Source of the DNA: Pseudomonas sp. GD04019
GTDB taxonomy: Bacteria; Pseudomonadota; Gammaproteobacteria; Pseudomonadales; Pseudomonadaceae
NCBI RefSeq assembly: GCF_029837695.1
Contig: NZ_JAOEEA010000005.1
Location: 296,577 to 360,576, forward strand
Length of the DNA stretch: 64,000 bases
Reading direction: 5' to 3'
Below are positions 16,415-25,025 of this stretch, one piece after another. The notes beneath the pieces are model-generated. The model saw nothing but the letters and a program-made list of their open reading frames with translations. It was not told where the DNA came from and searched no databases. Position 1 is the stretch's first letter, and the number at the start of each line of letters is the position of its first letter. A program made the position numbers and the translations under genes.

Positions 16415-18817
16415 ATGGGTAATTACGAGCACGACGGCATGCCGGTGGTGCGGGAGCTGCAGGGCTTCGATCCGCGCACCGGCAGCCTGCTGGAACGCAT
16501 CATCTTCAACAACCGCCTGCTGGTGGTGCTGGCCTGCATGCTGATCACCCTGGCTCTGGGCTACCTGGCGGCGACCCGTCTGACGCTGACCGCCAGCTTC
16601 GAGAAGATGCTGCCGCAGAGCCAGCCCTTCATCAGGAACTACCTGGATAACCGCGACTCGTTGCGCGGCCTGGGCAATTCGGTGCGGGTGGTGGTGGAGA
16701 ACACCTCCGGCGACATCTTCGACCCCGCCTACCTGCAGGCGCTCAAGGAGATCAACGACGAGCTGTTCGTCACTCCCGGCGTCGACCGCGCCTGGATGAA
16801 GTCGCTGTGGACTCCGGCGGTGCGCTGGACCGAGGTGACCGAGCAGGGCTTCCAGGGCGGCCCGGTGATGCCCGACTCCTACGACGGCTCGGCGGAAGGC
16901 GTCGAACAGCTGCGCATGAACATCGCCCGTTCCGGCATCGTCGGCAGCCTGGTCGGCAACAACTTCCGCTCCAGCATGATCTTCGTGCCGCTGCTGGAGA
17001 AAGACCCGGTCAGTGGCCAGGCCATCGATTACCACGCCTTCTCCAAGGTGCTCGAGGACAAGCTGCGGGCCCGCTACGAAGGGCAAGCGGACGGCACGCT
17101 CAAGGTCCGCGTGATCGGCTTCGCCAAGCTGATCGGCGACCTGCTCGACGGCCTGCTGCAGGTCATGGCCTATTTCGCCGCGGCGGCGGCCATCGCCACG
17201 GCCATCATCTACGCCTACACCCGCTGCGTGCGCAGCACCGCGCTGGTGGTGTGCTGCTCGCTGATCGCCGTGGTCTGGCAACTGGGGCTGGTGGCGGCGT
17301 TCGGCTATGCGCTGGACCCGTTCTCGATCCTGGTGCCGTTCCTGGTGTTCGCCATCGGCGTGTCCCACGGCGCGCAGAAGATGAACGGCATCATGCAGGA
17401 CGTCGGGCGCGGCACCCACCAGCTGGTGGCGGCGCGCTACACCTTCCGCCGCCTGTTCCTCGCCGGCCTCACCGCGCTGCTGGCCGACGCCGTGGGCTTC
17501 GCCGTGCTGATGCTGATCGACATCCCGGTGATCCAGGACCTGGCGGTGACCGCCAGCGTCGGCGTGGCGGTACTGATCTTCACCAACCTGGTGCTGCTGC
17601 CGGTGTTGCTGTCTTACCTGGGCGTCAGCCAGAGCGCCGCCGCGCGCAGCCTGCGGCATGAGCAGGAAGAAGGCCGCGGCCGTGGCCTGGGCGCACTGTG
17701 GAGCGGGCTCGACCGTTTCACCGAGCGCCGCTGGGCAACCGTCACCCTGCTGGTGGCGACCGTGCTGGCGGTGGCCGGCTTCGTCGTCGCCCTGCAGCTG
17801 AAGATCGGCGACCTCGACCCCGGCGCCCCGGAGCTGCGCGCCGACTCGCGCTACAACCTGGACAACGCCTACATCACCGCCAATTACTCGCTGTCCAGCG
17901 ACCTGTTTGCGGTGATGCTGAAGACGCCGAAAGAGGGCTGCCTGAAATACGAGAGCCTGATCGAGGCCGATCGCCTGGGCTGGCTGCTGCAACAACAGAC
18001 CGGGGTGCAGACCACCGTGTCGCTGGTCAACGCGGTGCGCCAGGTCACGGCCGGCTCCTACGAGGGCAACCCCAAGTGGCTGACCATCGCGCGCAACCAG
18101 GACGTGCTCAACTACGGCGCCCAGCAGGCCTCGGTGAACAACCCGGAACTGTTCAACACCGACTGCTCGATGATGCCGGTGGTGGCCTACCTGAGCGACC
18201 ACAAGGCCGAGACCCTCGATCACATGGTCAAGGTGGCCGAGCAGTTCGTGCGCGAGCACAGCACCGAGCAGCGCCAGTTCCTGCTGGTGGCCGGCAGCGC
18301 CGGCATCGAGGCCGCCACCAACATCGTGGTGCGCGAGGCCAACCGCATCATGCTGCTGTACGTCTACGCCGCGGTGATCCTGCTCTGCTTCGTGACCTTC
18401 CGCAGCTGGCGCGCGGTGCTGGTGGCGGTGCTGCCGCTGATGCTCACCTCGATCCTCTGCGAGGCGCTGATGGTCTGGCTGGGCATGGGCGTGAAGGTGG
18501 CCACGCTGCCGGTGATCGCCCTCGGTGTCGGCATCGGCGTCGACTACGCCCTGTACCTGCTCAGCGTGCAGCTGGCCCAGCAGCGTGCCGGCGTGCCGCT
18601 GGCGATGGCCTATCGCAATGCGGTGGCCTTCACCGGCAAGGTGGTCGCCCTGGTCGGCGTCACCCTGGCGGCGGGCGTGGTCACCTGGGCCTGGTCGCCG
18701 ATCAAGTTCCAGGCCGACATGGGCATCCTGCTGACCTTCATGTTCATCTGGAACATGATCGGGGCGCTGGTGCTGATTCCCGCGCTGTCGCACTTCCTGT
18801 TGCGGAAGGCTCCCTAG
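16415..18817 (+). CDS. RND/MMPL-family transporter
   Basis: An 800-residue inner-membrane protein; ATG 16415 with GGAG at 16401-16404. One membrane helix (LLVVLACMLITLALGYLAA) is followed by a periplasmic loop, then a five-helix block near residues 240-400, then the duplicate arrangement with a second block in the last 160 residues. This is the layout of MMPL/HpnN-type RND proteins, which move lipids or hydrophobic molecules using the proton gradient. No membrane-fusion or TolC partner is adjacent, so the neighbouring DUF1302, DUF1329 and YCF48 proteins may serve as its envelope partners. Direction of transport is not deducible. Confidence 0.88.
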   Translation: MGNYEHDGMPVVRELQGFDPRTGSLLERIIFNNRLLVVLACMLITLALGYLAATRLTLTASFEKMLPQSQPFIRNYLDNRDSLRGLGNSVRVVVENTSGDIFDPAYLQALKEINDELFVTPGVDRAWMKSLWTPAVRWTEVTEQGFQGGPVMPDSYDGSAEGVEQLRMNIARSGIVGSLVGNNFRSSMIFVPLLEKDPVSGQAIDYHAFSKVLEDKLRARYEGQADGTLKVRVIGFAKLIGDLLDGLLQVMAYFAAAAAIATAIIYAYTRCVRSTALVVCCSLIAVVWQLGLVAAFGYALDPFSILVPFLVFAIGVSHGAQKMNGIMQDVGRGTHQLVAARYTFRRLFLAGLTALLADAVGFAVLMLIDIPVIQDLAVTASVGVAVLIFTNLVLLPVLLSYLGVSQSAAARSLRHEQEEGRGRGLGALWSGLDRFTERRWATVTLLVATVLAVAGFVVALQLKIGDLDPGAPELRADSRYNLDNAYITANYSLSSDLFAVMLKTPKEGCLKYESLIEADRLGWLLQQQTGVQTTVSLVNAVRQVTAGSYEGNPKWLTIARNQDVLNYGAQQASVNNPELFNTDCSMMPVVAYLSDHKAETLDHMVKVAEQFVREHSTEQRQFLLVAGSAGIEAATNIVVREANRIMLLYVYAAVILLCFVTFRSWRAVLVAVLPLMLTSILCEALMVWLGMGVKVATLPVIALGVGIGVDYALYLLSVQLAQQRAGVPLAMAYRNAVAFTGKVVALVGVTLAAGVVTWAWSPIKFQADMGILLTFMFIWNMIGALVLIPALSHFLLRKAP

Positions 18818-18831
18818 GGGAGGGTGGTGCC

Positions 18832-19617
18832 ATGCGCCGGTGGCTGCTCTGGGGTGGGTTGATGTGCAGCCTGGCCGCCTGGGCCGAGACGCCGGCGCCG
18901 CCGGACCGCCTGCGCATCTGCATCAGCGACCATGCCTATCCGCCGCTGACCTTTCCGCACCGCGACGGCCAGGCCCAGTACCTGATCCGGCGTGCGGCGG
19001 GCCAGCTGGGCTGGCGCGTCGAGTTCGTCGTGCTGCCCTGGCGGCGCTGCCTGAAGGCGGTTACCGCGGGGGAGGTCGAGGGCGTGGCCACGGTCGCCGA
19101 TACCCCGGCCAACAGGGTCCGGCTGGCGATGCCGCTGCGCCGTGGCCTGGCCAACCCGGCCAGGGCCGTGGGCGAAGTGGTCGCGGTGGTGATCAAGCGC
19201 CCTGACAGCCGTGCCGACTGGGACGGCACGCGCTTCATCGGCCTGCACTCGCCGGTGATCCACGAGGCCGGCATCTCGGCCTTCACCGCGCGCCTGGCCG
19301 AGCTGGGCCAGCCCGGCCTCGACAGTGCCCATACCCCGGAACAGCTGCTACGCATGCTGCTGGTGGGGCGCGCGGAGATGGCCCTGGGCCTGGAGCCGCG
19401 CACGGGCGAATTGCTGCAGACCGCCGAGTTCTCCGGCTTGCAGCGCCTGCCTCAGCCGTTCCTGCGCAGCAGCACCTACCTGGCTTTCAACAAGGCCTTG
19501 TATGCCCGCGAGAAGGTGCGGCTGGAGCGCGTCTGGCAGGAGATCGGGCGTATCCGCGCCTCGGCCGAGTGGCCGCAGCTGGCATTGCGCATCTATCCGG
19601 GCGAGGTGGGCGACTAG
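18832..19617 (+). CDS. Periplasmic solute-binding protein (family 3 type)
   Basis: A 261-residue protein; ATG 18832, 14 nt after the RND stop, with a strong AGGGGAGGG Shine-Dalgarno. The signal peptide ends AAWAETPAP. The mature part begins RLRICISDHAYPPLTF, a common opening of amino-acid-type binding proteins, and has the usual two-lobe length. No cognate ABC permease or ATPase is nearby, so it is an orphan that may present a ligand to the RND protein or sense it. Function is inferred from fold and context. Confidence 0.75.
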   Translation: MRRWLLWGGLMCSLAAWAETPAPPDRLRICISDHAYPPLTFPHRDGQAQYLIRRAAGQLGWRVEFVVLPWRRCLKAVTAGEVEGVATVADTPANRVRLAMPLRRGLANPARAVGEVVAVVIKRPDSRADWDGTRFIGLHSPVIHEAGISAFTARLAELGQPGLDSAHTPEQLLRMLLVGRAEMALGLEPRTGELLQTAEFSGLQRLPQPFLRSSTYLAFNKALYAREKVRLERVWQEIGRIRASAEWPQLALRIYPGEVGD

Positions 19618-19692
19618 CCCCCCCGAGCCGGGGGAGGTGCGCGGCGCCGATAGCCGGTTTCATGCCCCATCACGTCATGCGAGGGAACGGAT

Positions 19693-20436
19693 ATGCGGCT
19701 GGGTGCACTGTTGTTGCTGGGATGGCTGTACGCGATGAACGCCGTTGCGGACGAGCAGGTGCAGCAGCACCTGCACGAGCTGCGCACGCGCAGTTCGCTG
19801 CTGTGTTCCAGCGCGCTGCTCTACTTCAACCCGGCCCTGGAGGCGCAGGATTCCCGCGCCCTGGCGTCCAGCTACGACAGCCTGAACCTGCTGGCGACCC
19901 GCGTGGTGCAGCTCGGCCAGCCCGAACCCGTGCTCACACAGCTGCGCGACATGCAGCGCCTGTTCAAGGATCTCGAACGTCTGCCCCGCCAGCAGGCGCA
20001 GCAGTATCCGCCACTGCTGCTGCGGCTGTTGCGCGTGCAGCGCGAGATGGATGTCTGGGCCGATCAACAGCTGGCGGCGGGCGGCGCCGCGGCCACCCCT
20101 GCACAGCTGCGCCAGCACAGCCTGGGTATGGCGCGCCTGCTGCTGGACTATCAGGCGCGCAGCTATCCCTTCGTCGACGGCGAGTACCAGGGCCTGGCCC
20201 AGGCCGAACGGCAGGCCCTGGACCAGGATCTGCAGCAGGGCCTGCGCCAGTTGCAGGAGGCGGATGCGGCGCAGGCCGAGACGCTCGGCAGGGTGCGCAA
20301 GGGTTATCGCTTCGTGCGCTCGCAGATCCTGGCGAACGCGCCGCGGGAGTCTTCGGGAGGCGTGGAGTTCTACCTGGCCCGGGGCATCGTCGACCTCGAC
20401 GAGCTGGCCGTCCAGATCGGCCAGGTCGGCCAGTAG
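19693..20436 (+). CDS. Unknown periplasmic helical protein
   Basis: A 247-residue protein with GAGGGA before ATG 19693 and a signal peptide ending AMNAVADEQ. I do not recognise the family. The mature part is rich in Leu, Gln and Arg, predicted helical, and contains one Cys near the start (SSLLCSSAL). It lies 75 nt after the binding-protein gene on the same strand, and its stop is 6 nt from the stop of the convergent maturase gene. It is the last gene of the DUF1302/RND run. A role as an accessory periplasmic protein of that system is only a contextual guess. Confidence 0.6.
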   Translation: MRLGALLLLGWLYAMNAVADEQVQQHLHELRTRSSLLCSSALLYFNPALEAQDSRALASSYDSLNLLATRVVQLGQPEPVLTQLRDMQRLFKDLERLPRQQAQQYPPLLLRLLRVQREMDVWADQQLAAGGAAATPAQLRQHSLGMARLLLDYQARSYPFVDGEYQGLAQAERQALDQDLQQGLRQLQEADAAQAETLGRVRKGYRFVRSQILANAPRESSGGVEFYLARGIVDLDELAVQIGQVGQ

Positions 20437-20442
20437 CGAGAT

Positions 20443-21699
20443 CTACAGCTTGATCAGCAGCGGGCCGTTGAAGGCCTGCATGATCAGCTCGGCCGGCTGG
20501 CCATGGGCGATCAGCTGGGCCATGGCGTTGAGGTAGGGCGTGACATGGCGGAAGTAGTGCTTGTAGCCCGCGCACAGGTAGTTGAGCCCGGGTTTGCCGT
20601 CCGGCGTTTCGCTGAAGCGGTTCTTCGGGCACTCGCCGTGGCAGGCGAACAGGTAGTCGCAGTGGCGGCAGTAGTCGGGCAGCGCCTCTTCCTTGGCCGC
20701 ACCGAAGGCCTGCTGGGCGGGGGAGGCTAGTAGCTCGGCCGGGTCCTGTTCGCGGATGTTGCCGAGGCGGTACTCGGGGTACATGTAGTGGTCGCAGGAA
20801 TACAGGCTGCCGTCGTGCTCGACGATCGCCGCCTTGCCGCAGCGCGGGGCGAACAGGCAGACGCTGGGCGGCAGCTGGCACCAGGCAGCCAGGGCCCACT
20901 CGAAGTTCATCACGTGGATGGTGCCGACATCGTGGCGCACCCATTCATCGAAGATGGCGGTGAGAAATTCGCCGTAGGCCTCCGGCGCCACGCTCTGCGC
21001 CGTCACCAGCGCGTCGGCTTTGTGCAGGTCGTGCAGGCGCAGCTCGGGCGGGGTGGCGAACTGCTGGCCGCGCGCCGCATCGGGCGTCGTCGGGGCGCGT
21101 TCGACCACCGGGTTGAACTGGATATGGCGAACGCCGGACTCCTTGAGAAAGCGGTACACCGCCAGCGGTTGCTGGGTGGTATCGCGCGTCACGGTGACCA
21201 GCACGTTGTACGGCACCGCGTGCTTTTGCAGCAGCGCCAGGCCGCGCATCACGTCGTTGAAGCTGGAGCGGCCGCGCTTGTCCGGCCGGTGCAGGTCATG
21301 CAGCTCGCGTGGTCCGTCGAGGCTGATGCCGACCGTGAAACCCTCGCGGGCCAGGAAGGCGCACCAGTCCTCGTCGAGCAGGGTGCCGTTGGTCTGCAGG
21401 GTGTTGCGGATGGTCTTGCCGTTGGCGAACTCGCGCTGGTAGGCCCGGGCGCGCTGGAAGAACTCCAGGCCCAGCAGGGTGGGCTCGCCACCTTGCCAGG
21501 TGAACTCGACTTCCGGGCTGCGCTGCGCGGCGATATAGCGCTGCACATAGGCGCGCAGCACCTCGTCGGCCATGCGGAAGCGGTTGCTCGGCGGGTGCAA
21601 CTGCTCCTTCTCCAGATAGAAGCAGTAGTCGCAATCGAGATTGCAGATCGGCCCGACGGGCTTGGCCATCAGGTGCATGCCCTGCTGCAGGTCGCTCAT
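20443..21699 (-). CDS. Anaerobic-type sulfatase-maturating radical SAM enzyme (anSME/AtsB)
   Basis: A 418-residue protein; the ATG at 21699 lies 16 nt after the SDR stop. The radical SAM cluster motif CNLDCDYC is near residue 20, followed by FYLEKE. C-terminal cysteine groups (CGKAAIV...SLYSCDH and CRHCDYLFACHGEC) match the SPASM auxiliary clusters of anSMEs. These enzymes turn an active-site Ser or Cys of a sulfatase into formylglycine. The sulfatase two genes upstream carries the Ser form, the type that needs this enzyme, so the pair is coherent. It acts in the cytoplasm before sulfatase export. Confidence 0.92.
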   Translation of the reverse strand: MSDLQQGMHLMAKPVGPICNLDCDYCFYLEKEQLHPPSNRFRMADEVLRAYVQRYIAAQRSPEVEFTWQGGEPTLLGLEFFQRARAYQREFANGKTIRNTLQTNGTLLDEDWCAFLAREGFTVGISLDGPRELHDLHRPDKRGRSSFNDVMRGLALLQKHAVPYNVLVTVTRDTTQQPLAVYRFLKESGVRHIQFNPVVERAPTTPDAARGQQFATPPELRLHDLHKADALVTAQSVAPEAYGEFLTAIFDEWVRHDVGTIHVMNFEWALAAWCQLPPSVCLFAPRCGKAAIVEHDGSLYSCDHYMYPEYRLGNIREQDPAELLASPAQQAFGAAKEEALPDYCRHCDYLFACHGECPKNRFSETPDGKPGLNYLCAGYKHYFRHVTPYLNAMAQLIAHGQPAELIMQAFNGPLLIKL

Positions 21700-21715
21700 G
21701 GCGTGGCCTGCGGTC

Positions 21716-22549
21716 TCAGAGGTAGCCGATCTTGCGCGCATCCTTGAGCACGATGCGTCGCAGCAGGCCGACCGAGAGGCGCCTGAGCTGGAAGATCAAC
21801 CGGGCGAAGGGGCCGACCAGGACCAGGTCACGGCCCTGCTGCACCGCCTGCACCATGCTCTCGGCCACCAGCTCCGGGTCGCAGCCCTTGCGCTGGTAAT
21901 ACTGCTGCAGGCGGCTGATCTGCTCCGTCTTGACGGAGGCGGCCATGTTCCTGCGGTTGGCGACTATCGGCGTGTTGATCACCCCCGGGCACACGGTGGT
22001 GACCCGTACCTGGGTGTCGCTCAGCTCCATCTTCAGCACTTCGCTCAGGCCGTAGACCGCGTGCTTGGAGGCGGCGTAGGCGGCCATGCTGGGGGATGGG
22101 AACAGGGCGGCAGCCGAGGCCACGTTGATCACCTGGCGCGGTCCGCCGGCCTCGATCATGCGTGGCAGGAAGCAGTAGCAGCCGTGCACCACGCCCATCA
22201 GGTTGATGTCCAGCACCCGTGGCCAATGGTCCAGGTCGCTGTCGAGGAAGCGCCCCAGGTAGCCGACGCCGGCATTGTTGATCAGCACATCCAGCGCGCC
22301 CTGGGCGACGTGGATGCCGGCGGCCAGTTCGGCCATGGCGGTGGCGTCGGTGACGTCGATTTCATAGCTGAAGCATTGGCCGCCGGCGTCGACTATCTGC
22401 TGGCTCAGTGCAGCCAGGCCGCTGCTGTCGATGTCGCACAGCAGCAGGACGGCGCCGCGCCGGGCGAAGGCCAGCGCGGTGGCGCGGCCGATGCCGGAGG
22501 CCGCTCCGGTGATCAGGACTTTCTTGTTGTTCAGGTCGGCGATGGCCAT
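21716..22549 (-). CDS. Short-chain dehydrogenase/reductase
   Basis: A 277-residue SDR; GGAG precedes the start at 22549. The nucleotide-binding motif TGAASGIG is near residue 15, NNAGVG follows, and the catalytic pair is in YAASKHA. It probably oxidises or reduces an alcohol/ketone using NAD(P). It sits between the sulfatase and the maturase genes in one minus-strand operon, so it could oxidise the alcohol freed when a sulfate ester is cut. The substrate is not deducible. Confidence 0.85.
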   Translation of the reverse strand: MAIADLNNKKVLITGAASGIGRATALAFARRGAVLLLCDIDSSGLAALSQQIVDAGGQCFSYEIDVTDATAMAELAAGIHVAQGALDVLINNAGVGYLGRFLDSDLDHWPRVLDINLMGVVHGCYCFLPRMIEAGGPRQVINVASAAALFPSPSMAAYAASKHAVYGLSEVLKMELSDTQVRVTTVCPGVINTPIVANRRNMAASVKTEQISRLQQYYQRKGCDPELVAESMVQAVQQGRDLVLVGPFARLIFQLRRLSVGLLRRIVLKDARKIGYL

Positions 22550-22561
22550 GGTGTTCTCCGT

Positions 22562-22582
22562 GGGCCGCGCATGACGCGGCCC
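22562..22582 (-). other. Intercistronic hairpin between sulfatase and SDR
   Basis: A perfect 8-bp stem (22562-22569 with 22575-22582) with a 5-nt loop lies between the sulfatase stop and the SDR start. There is no T-run. It may stabilise the upstream message or lower downstream expression. Confidence 0.35.
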
Positions 22583-22589
22583 GCTGTGG

Positions 22590-24950
22590 TCAGGGCAGAT
22601 AGCGGATGTGCAGGTCGCGCACGCTGCCGTCGAAGGCGAACGGCGCGCGCTCGAAGTAGTCCAGCGCCACCGGCGAGCCGAGGTCCTGCGCCACGTCGAA
22701 GGTCTCGCTGGCGGTGAAGGTCAGCGGCGGAGAGAAGGGCGTCGTGCCGCTGGCCACTTCCTCGCCATTCACCAGCAGGCTCAGTTGCACCGGGGCGCCG
22801 GGCTTGGCAGCGGTGGCCTGGGTGCGCACCTCGATGCGCACCGGCCCGGCGGCCAGGGGGCGCTCGGCGCGCAGCTTGATGCGCGCCACGGCCATCGCGT
22901 TGTACTCGTAGACCACGTGGCCCTTGTCGAGATACAGCGTCACCCCGCCGCCTATGCCGCCCAGCGCGTAGATCACGCCGCTGGCGTTGTCCGGTAGCTC
23001 GACCTCGGCGCTCACCAGGCTGCTGCGGTTGCGCAGGTTGGGCGCGGCGAACTCCGGCAGGCGCTTGACCTGCGCGCTGAAGTGCCATTCCTGGGGCCCG
23101 TTGCCGGCCAGCACCGAAGGATCGAGGAAGGGGTACAGCCCCGCGCCGATCGGGTAGACGTGATTGGCCTTGGCCTGGGCATCGAACTCCGCCTTGAGCT
23201 CGGCGAGCTTCTCCGGGTACTTGTCCGCCACGTCGGTGGCCTGCGAGTAGTCGCTGCTCAGGTCATACAACGCCCAGCGGTCGTTCTGCGGGTTCCAGCC
23301 CATGAACTGGGCAAAGCCCTGCACCCAGGGTTTGCGCGGGCCGAACACCGAGGCCATCCAGCCGTCCTTGTAGATGCCGCGGCTGCCGAGCACTTCGAAG
23401 TACTGCGCCGGCTTGCGTGGCTCGGCGGCGGCATCGGCGAAGGTGTAGCCCATGCTGACGCCGTCCAGCGGGTCCTGAACCACGCCATTGACCGACTTCG
23501 GCGGCGCGATATCGAGGATGTCGTAGACGGTCGGGGCGATGTCGTTGACGTGGTGGAACTGCTGGCGGACCTGTTCGTCCGCCGCGATGCGCTTTGGCCA
23601 GGACACCGCCAGCGGTGTGCGGGTGCCACCGAAGTAGCCGGCGACCAGCTTGGTGCCGGGGAAGGGACCGGAGCCGGCCCAGGCCCAGCTGGCGTTGTAC
23701 ATGTTCTCCAGCTTGGCGCCGCCCAGCGCCGACAGGCCGCCGTACATGCCGTCGAGCACCTTGAGCTGCTGTTCCTTGGGGAAGGGGATGCCGTTCTGCG
23801 CGAGCAGCTCGTTGATGGTGCCCTCCATGCCTTCGGCGGAGGCGCCGTTGTCGCCGAACACATAGAACACCAGGGTGTTGTCGCGCTCGCCCTGGCGCTC
23901 CAGCTCGTCGAGCAGCTTGCCGGCCTGGGTGTCGGCATGCTCCATGAAGCCGGCGTAGACCTCCATCAGGCGCGCCTGGTAGCGCTTCTGCTCGGCACTG
24001 AGGCTGTCCCAGGCCGGCAGCTCCGCCGGACGCGGCGTCAGCTTGGCGTTCTGGGGAATGAAGCCGAGGGCCTTCTGGCGCTTGAAGGTCTCTTCCCGGT
24101 AGCTGTCCCAGCCGCCATCGAACTTGCCCTTGTACTTGTCCGCCCAGGTCGCGTTGACCTGGTGCGGGCCGTGCACGGCGCCCGGCGTCCAGTAGAGGAA
24201 GAAGGGCTTGCTGGGGGCGTAGGTCTGCTGTTCCTGCAGCCAGTCCACGGCCTGCTCGGCGAGGTCCTCGCTGAGGTGGTAGCCCGGCTCGTGTGGCGGC
24301 TCGATCGGCGTGGTGTTGCGGTACAGGCGCGGCTCGTATTGCGAGGTCTCGCCGGCCAGGAAGCCGTAGAAATATTCGAAGCCGTAGCCACTGGGCCAGG
24401 TGTCGAAGGGGCCGACGGCCGTGGTGTCGTGGGTCGGCGTGTTGTGCCACTTGCCGAAGGCTGCGGTGCTGTAGCCGTATTGCTTGAGCACTTCGGCCAT
24501 GGTGGCCGAACTCTTGGGAATTTCCCCGGTGTAGCCGTCCCAGTCGGTGGCCAGCTCTGCGATCACGCCGTTGCCCACCCGGTGGTGGTTGCGTCCGGTG
24601 AGCAGCGCGGCGCGGGTTGCCGAGCTGATGGCAGTGGTGTGGAAGGCGTTGTAGCGGATGCCGCTGTCGGCGACGCGGCTGAGGGTCGGCGTATGGATGC
24701 CGCCGCCCACCGTATCGGCCTGGGCGAAGCCGGCGTCGTCGAGCATGATCACCAGGATGTTCGGCGCATCCGCCGGCAGGTGCGACTGCGCCTGGCGCTT
24801 GGCGTGGCGCGACTCCTTCAGGGTGGGGCCGGCGTCACTCGCCGAAGGCGTCGGCGGGAAGGGCAGGCTGTCCTGCGCCATGGCGGCAGGGGCGCCGAGC
24901 AGCGTGCCGATTGCCAGGGCGATTTCTCCGGCACAGGGCTTCTTGGTCAT
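22590..24950 (-). CDS. Exported Ser-type arylsulfatase
   Basis: A 786-residue sulfatase. The N-terminus at 24950 forms a signal peptide ending APAAMAQD. Metal ligands are in the LDDAGF motif (Asp71-Asp72). The signature is SSATR followed by AALLTGR (residues 109-120), so the residue converted to formylglycine is Ser109 rather than Cys. Other conserved blocks are GKWHN and FGDNGAS. It cleaves a sulfate ester in the periplasm. Ser-type sulfatases depend on a radical SAM maturase, and one is encoded downstream (20443-21699). The long C-terminus is beta-rich. The organic substrate is unknown; context suggests a hydrophobic alcohol or phenol. Confidence 0.93.
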   Translation of the reverse strand: MTKKPCAGEIALAIGTLLGAPAAMAQDSLPFPPTPSASDAGPTLKESRHAKRQAQSHLPADAPNILVIMLDDAGFAQADTVGGGIHTPTLSRVADSGIRYNAFHTTAISSATRAALLTGRNHHRVGNGVIAELATDWDGYTGEIPKSSATMAEVLKQYGYSTAAFGKWHNTPTHDTTAVGPFDTWPSGYGFEYFYGFLAGETSQYEPRLYRNTTPIEPPHEPGYHLSEDLAEQAVDWLQEQQTYAPSKPFFLYWTPGAVHGPHQVNATWADKYKGKFDGGWDSYREETFKRQKALGFIPQNAKLTPRPAELPAWDSLSAEQKRYQARLMEVYAGFMEHADTQAGKLLDELERQGERDNTLVFYVFGDNGASAEGMEGTINELLAQNGIPFPKEQQLKVLDGMYGGLSALGGAKLENMYNASWAWAGSGPFPGTKLVAGYFGGTRTPLAVSWPKRIAADEQVRQQFHHVNDIAPTVYDILDIAPPKSVNGVVQDPLDGVSMGYTFADAAAEPRKPAQYFEVLGSRGIYKDGWMASVFGPRKPWVQGFAQFMGWNPQNDRWALYDLSSDYSQATDVADKYPEKLAELKAEFDAQAKANHVYPIGAGLYPFLDPSVLAGNGPQEWHFSAQVKRLPEFAAPNLRNRSSLVSAEVELPDNASGVIYALGGIGGGVTLYLDKGHVVYEYNAMAVARIKLRAERPLAAGPVRIEVRTQATAAKPGAPVQLSLLVNGEEVASGTTPFSPPLTFTASETFDVAQDLGSPVALDYFERAPFAFDGSVRDLHIRYLP

Positions 24951-24981
24951 CTGGGCATCCGTCTTGATGTTCTATGGCAAA

Positions 24982-25010
24982 AGCCCGCAGGCCGTTGAGC
25001 GCTGCGGGCT
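24982..25010 (-). terminator. Terminator-like hairpin between cupin and sulfatase
   Basis: On the minus strand a 9-bp stem (arms 25002-25010 and 24982-24990) with an 11-nt loop is followed by a short T-run. It lies between the cupin stop and the sulfatase start and may let only part of the transcripts continue. Confidence 0.45.
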
Positions 25011-25025
25011 GCTGGTCGGGTCGGG

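Noticed and set aside
13895..18793. Very long minus-strand open frame (over 1600 codons) opposite DUF1329, YCF48 and RND genes
   Set aside because: It spans three real plus-strand genes and their gaps; the His/Gln/Arg/Gly-rich product is typical of antisense frames in high-GC genomes.
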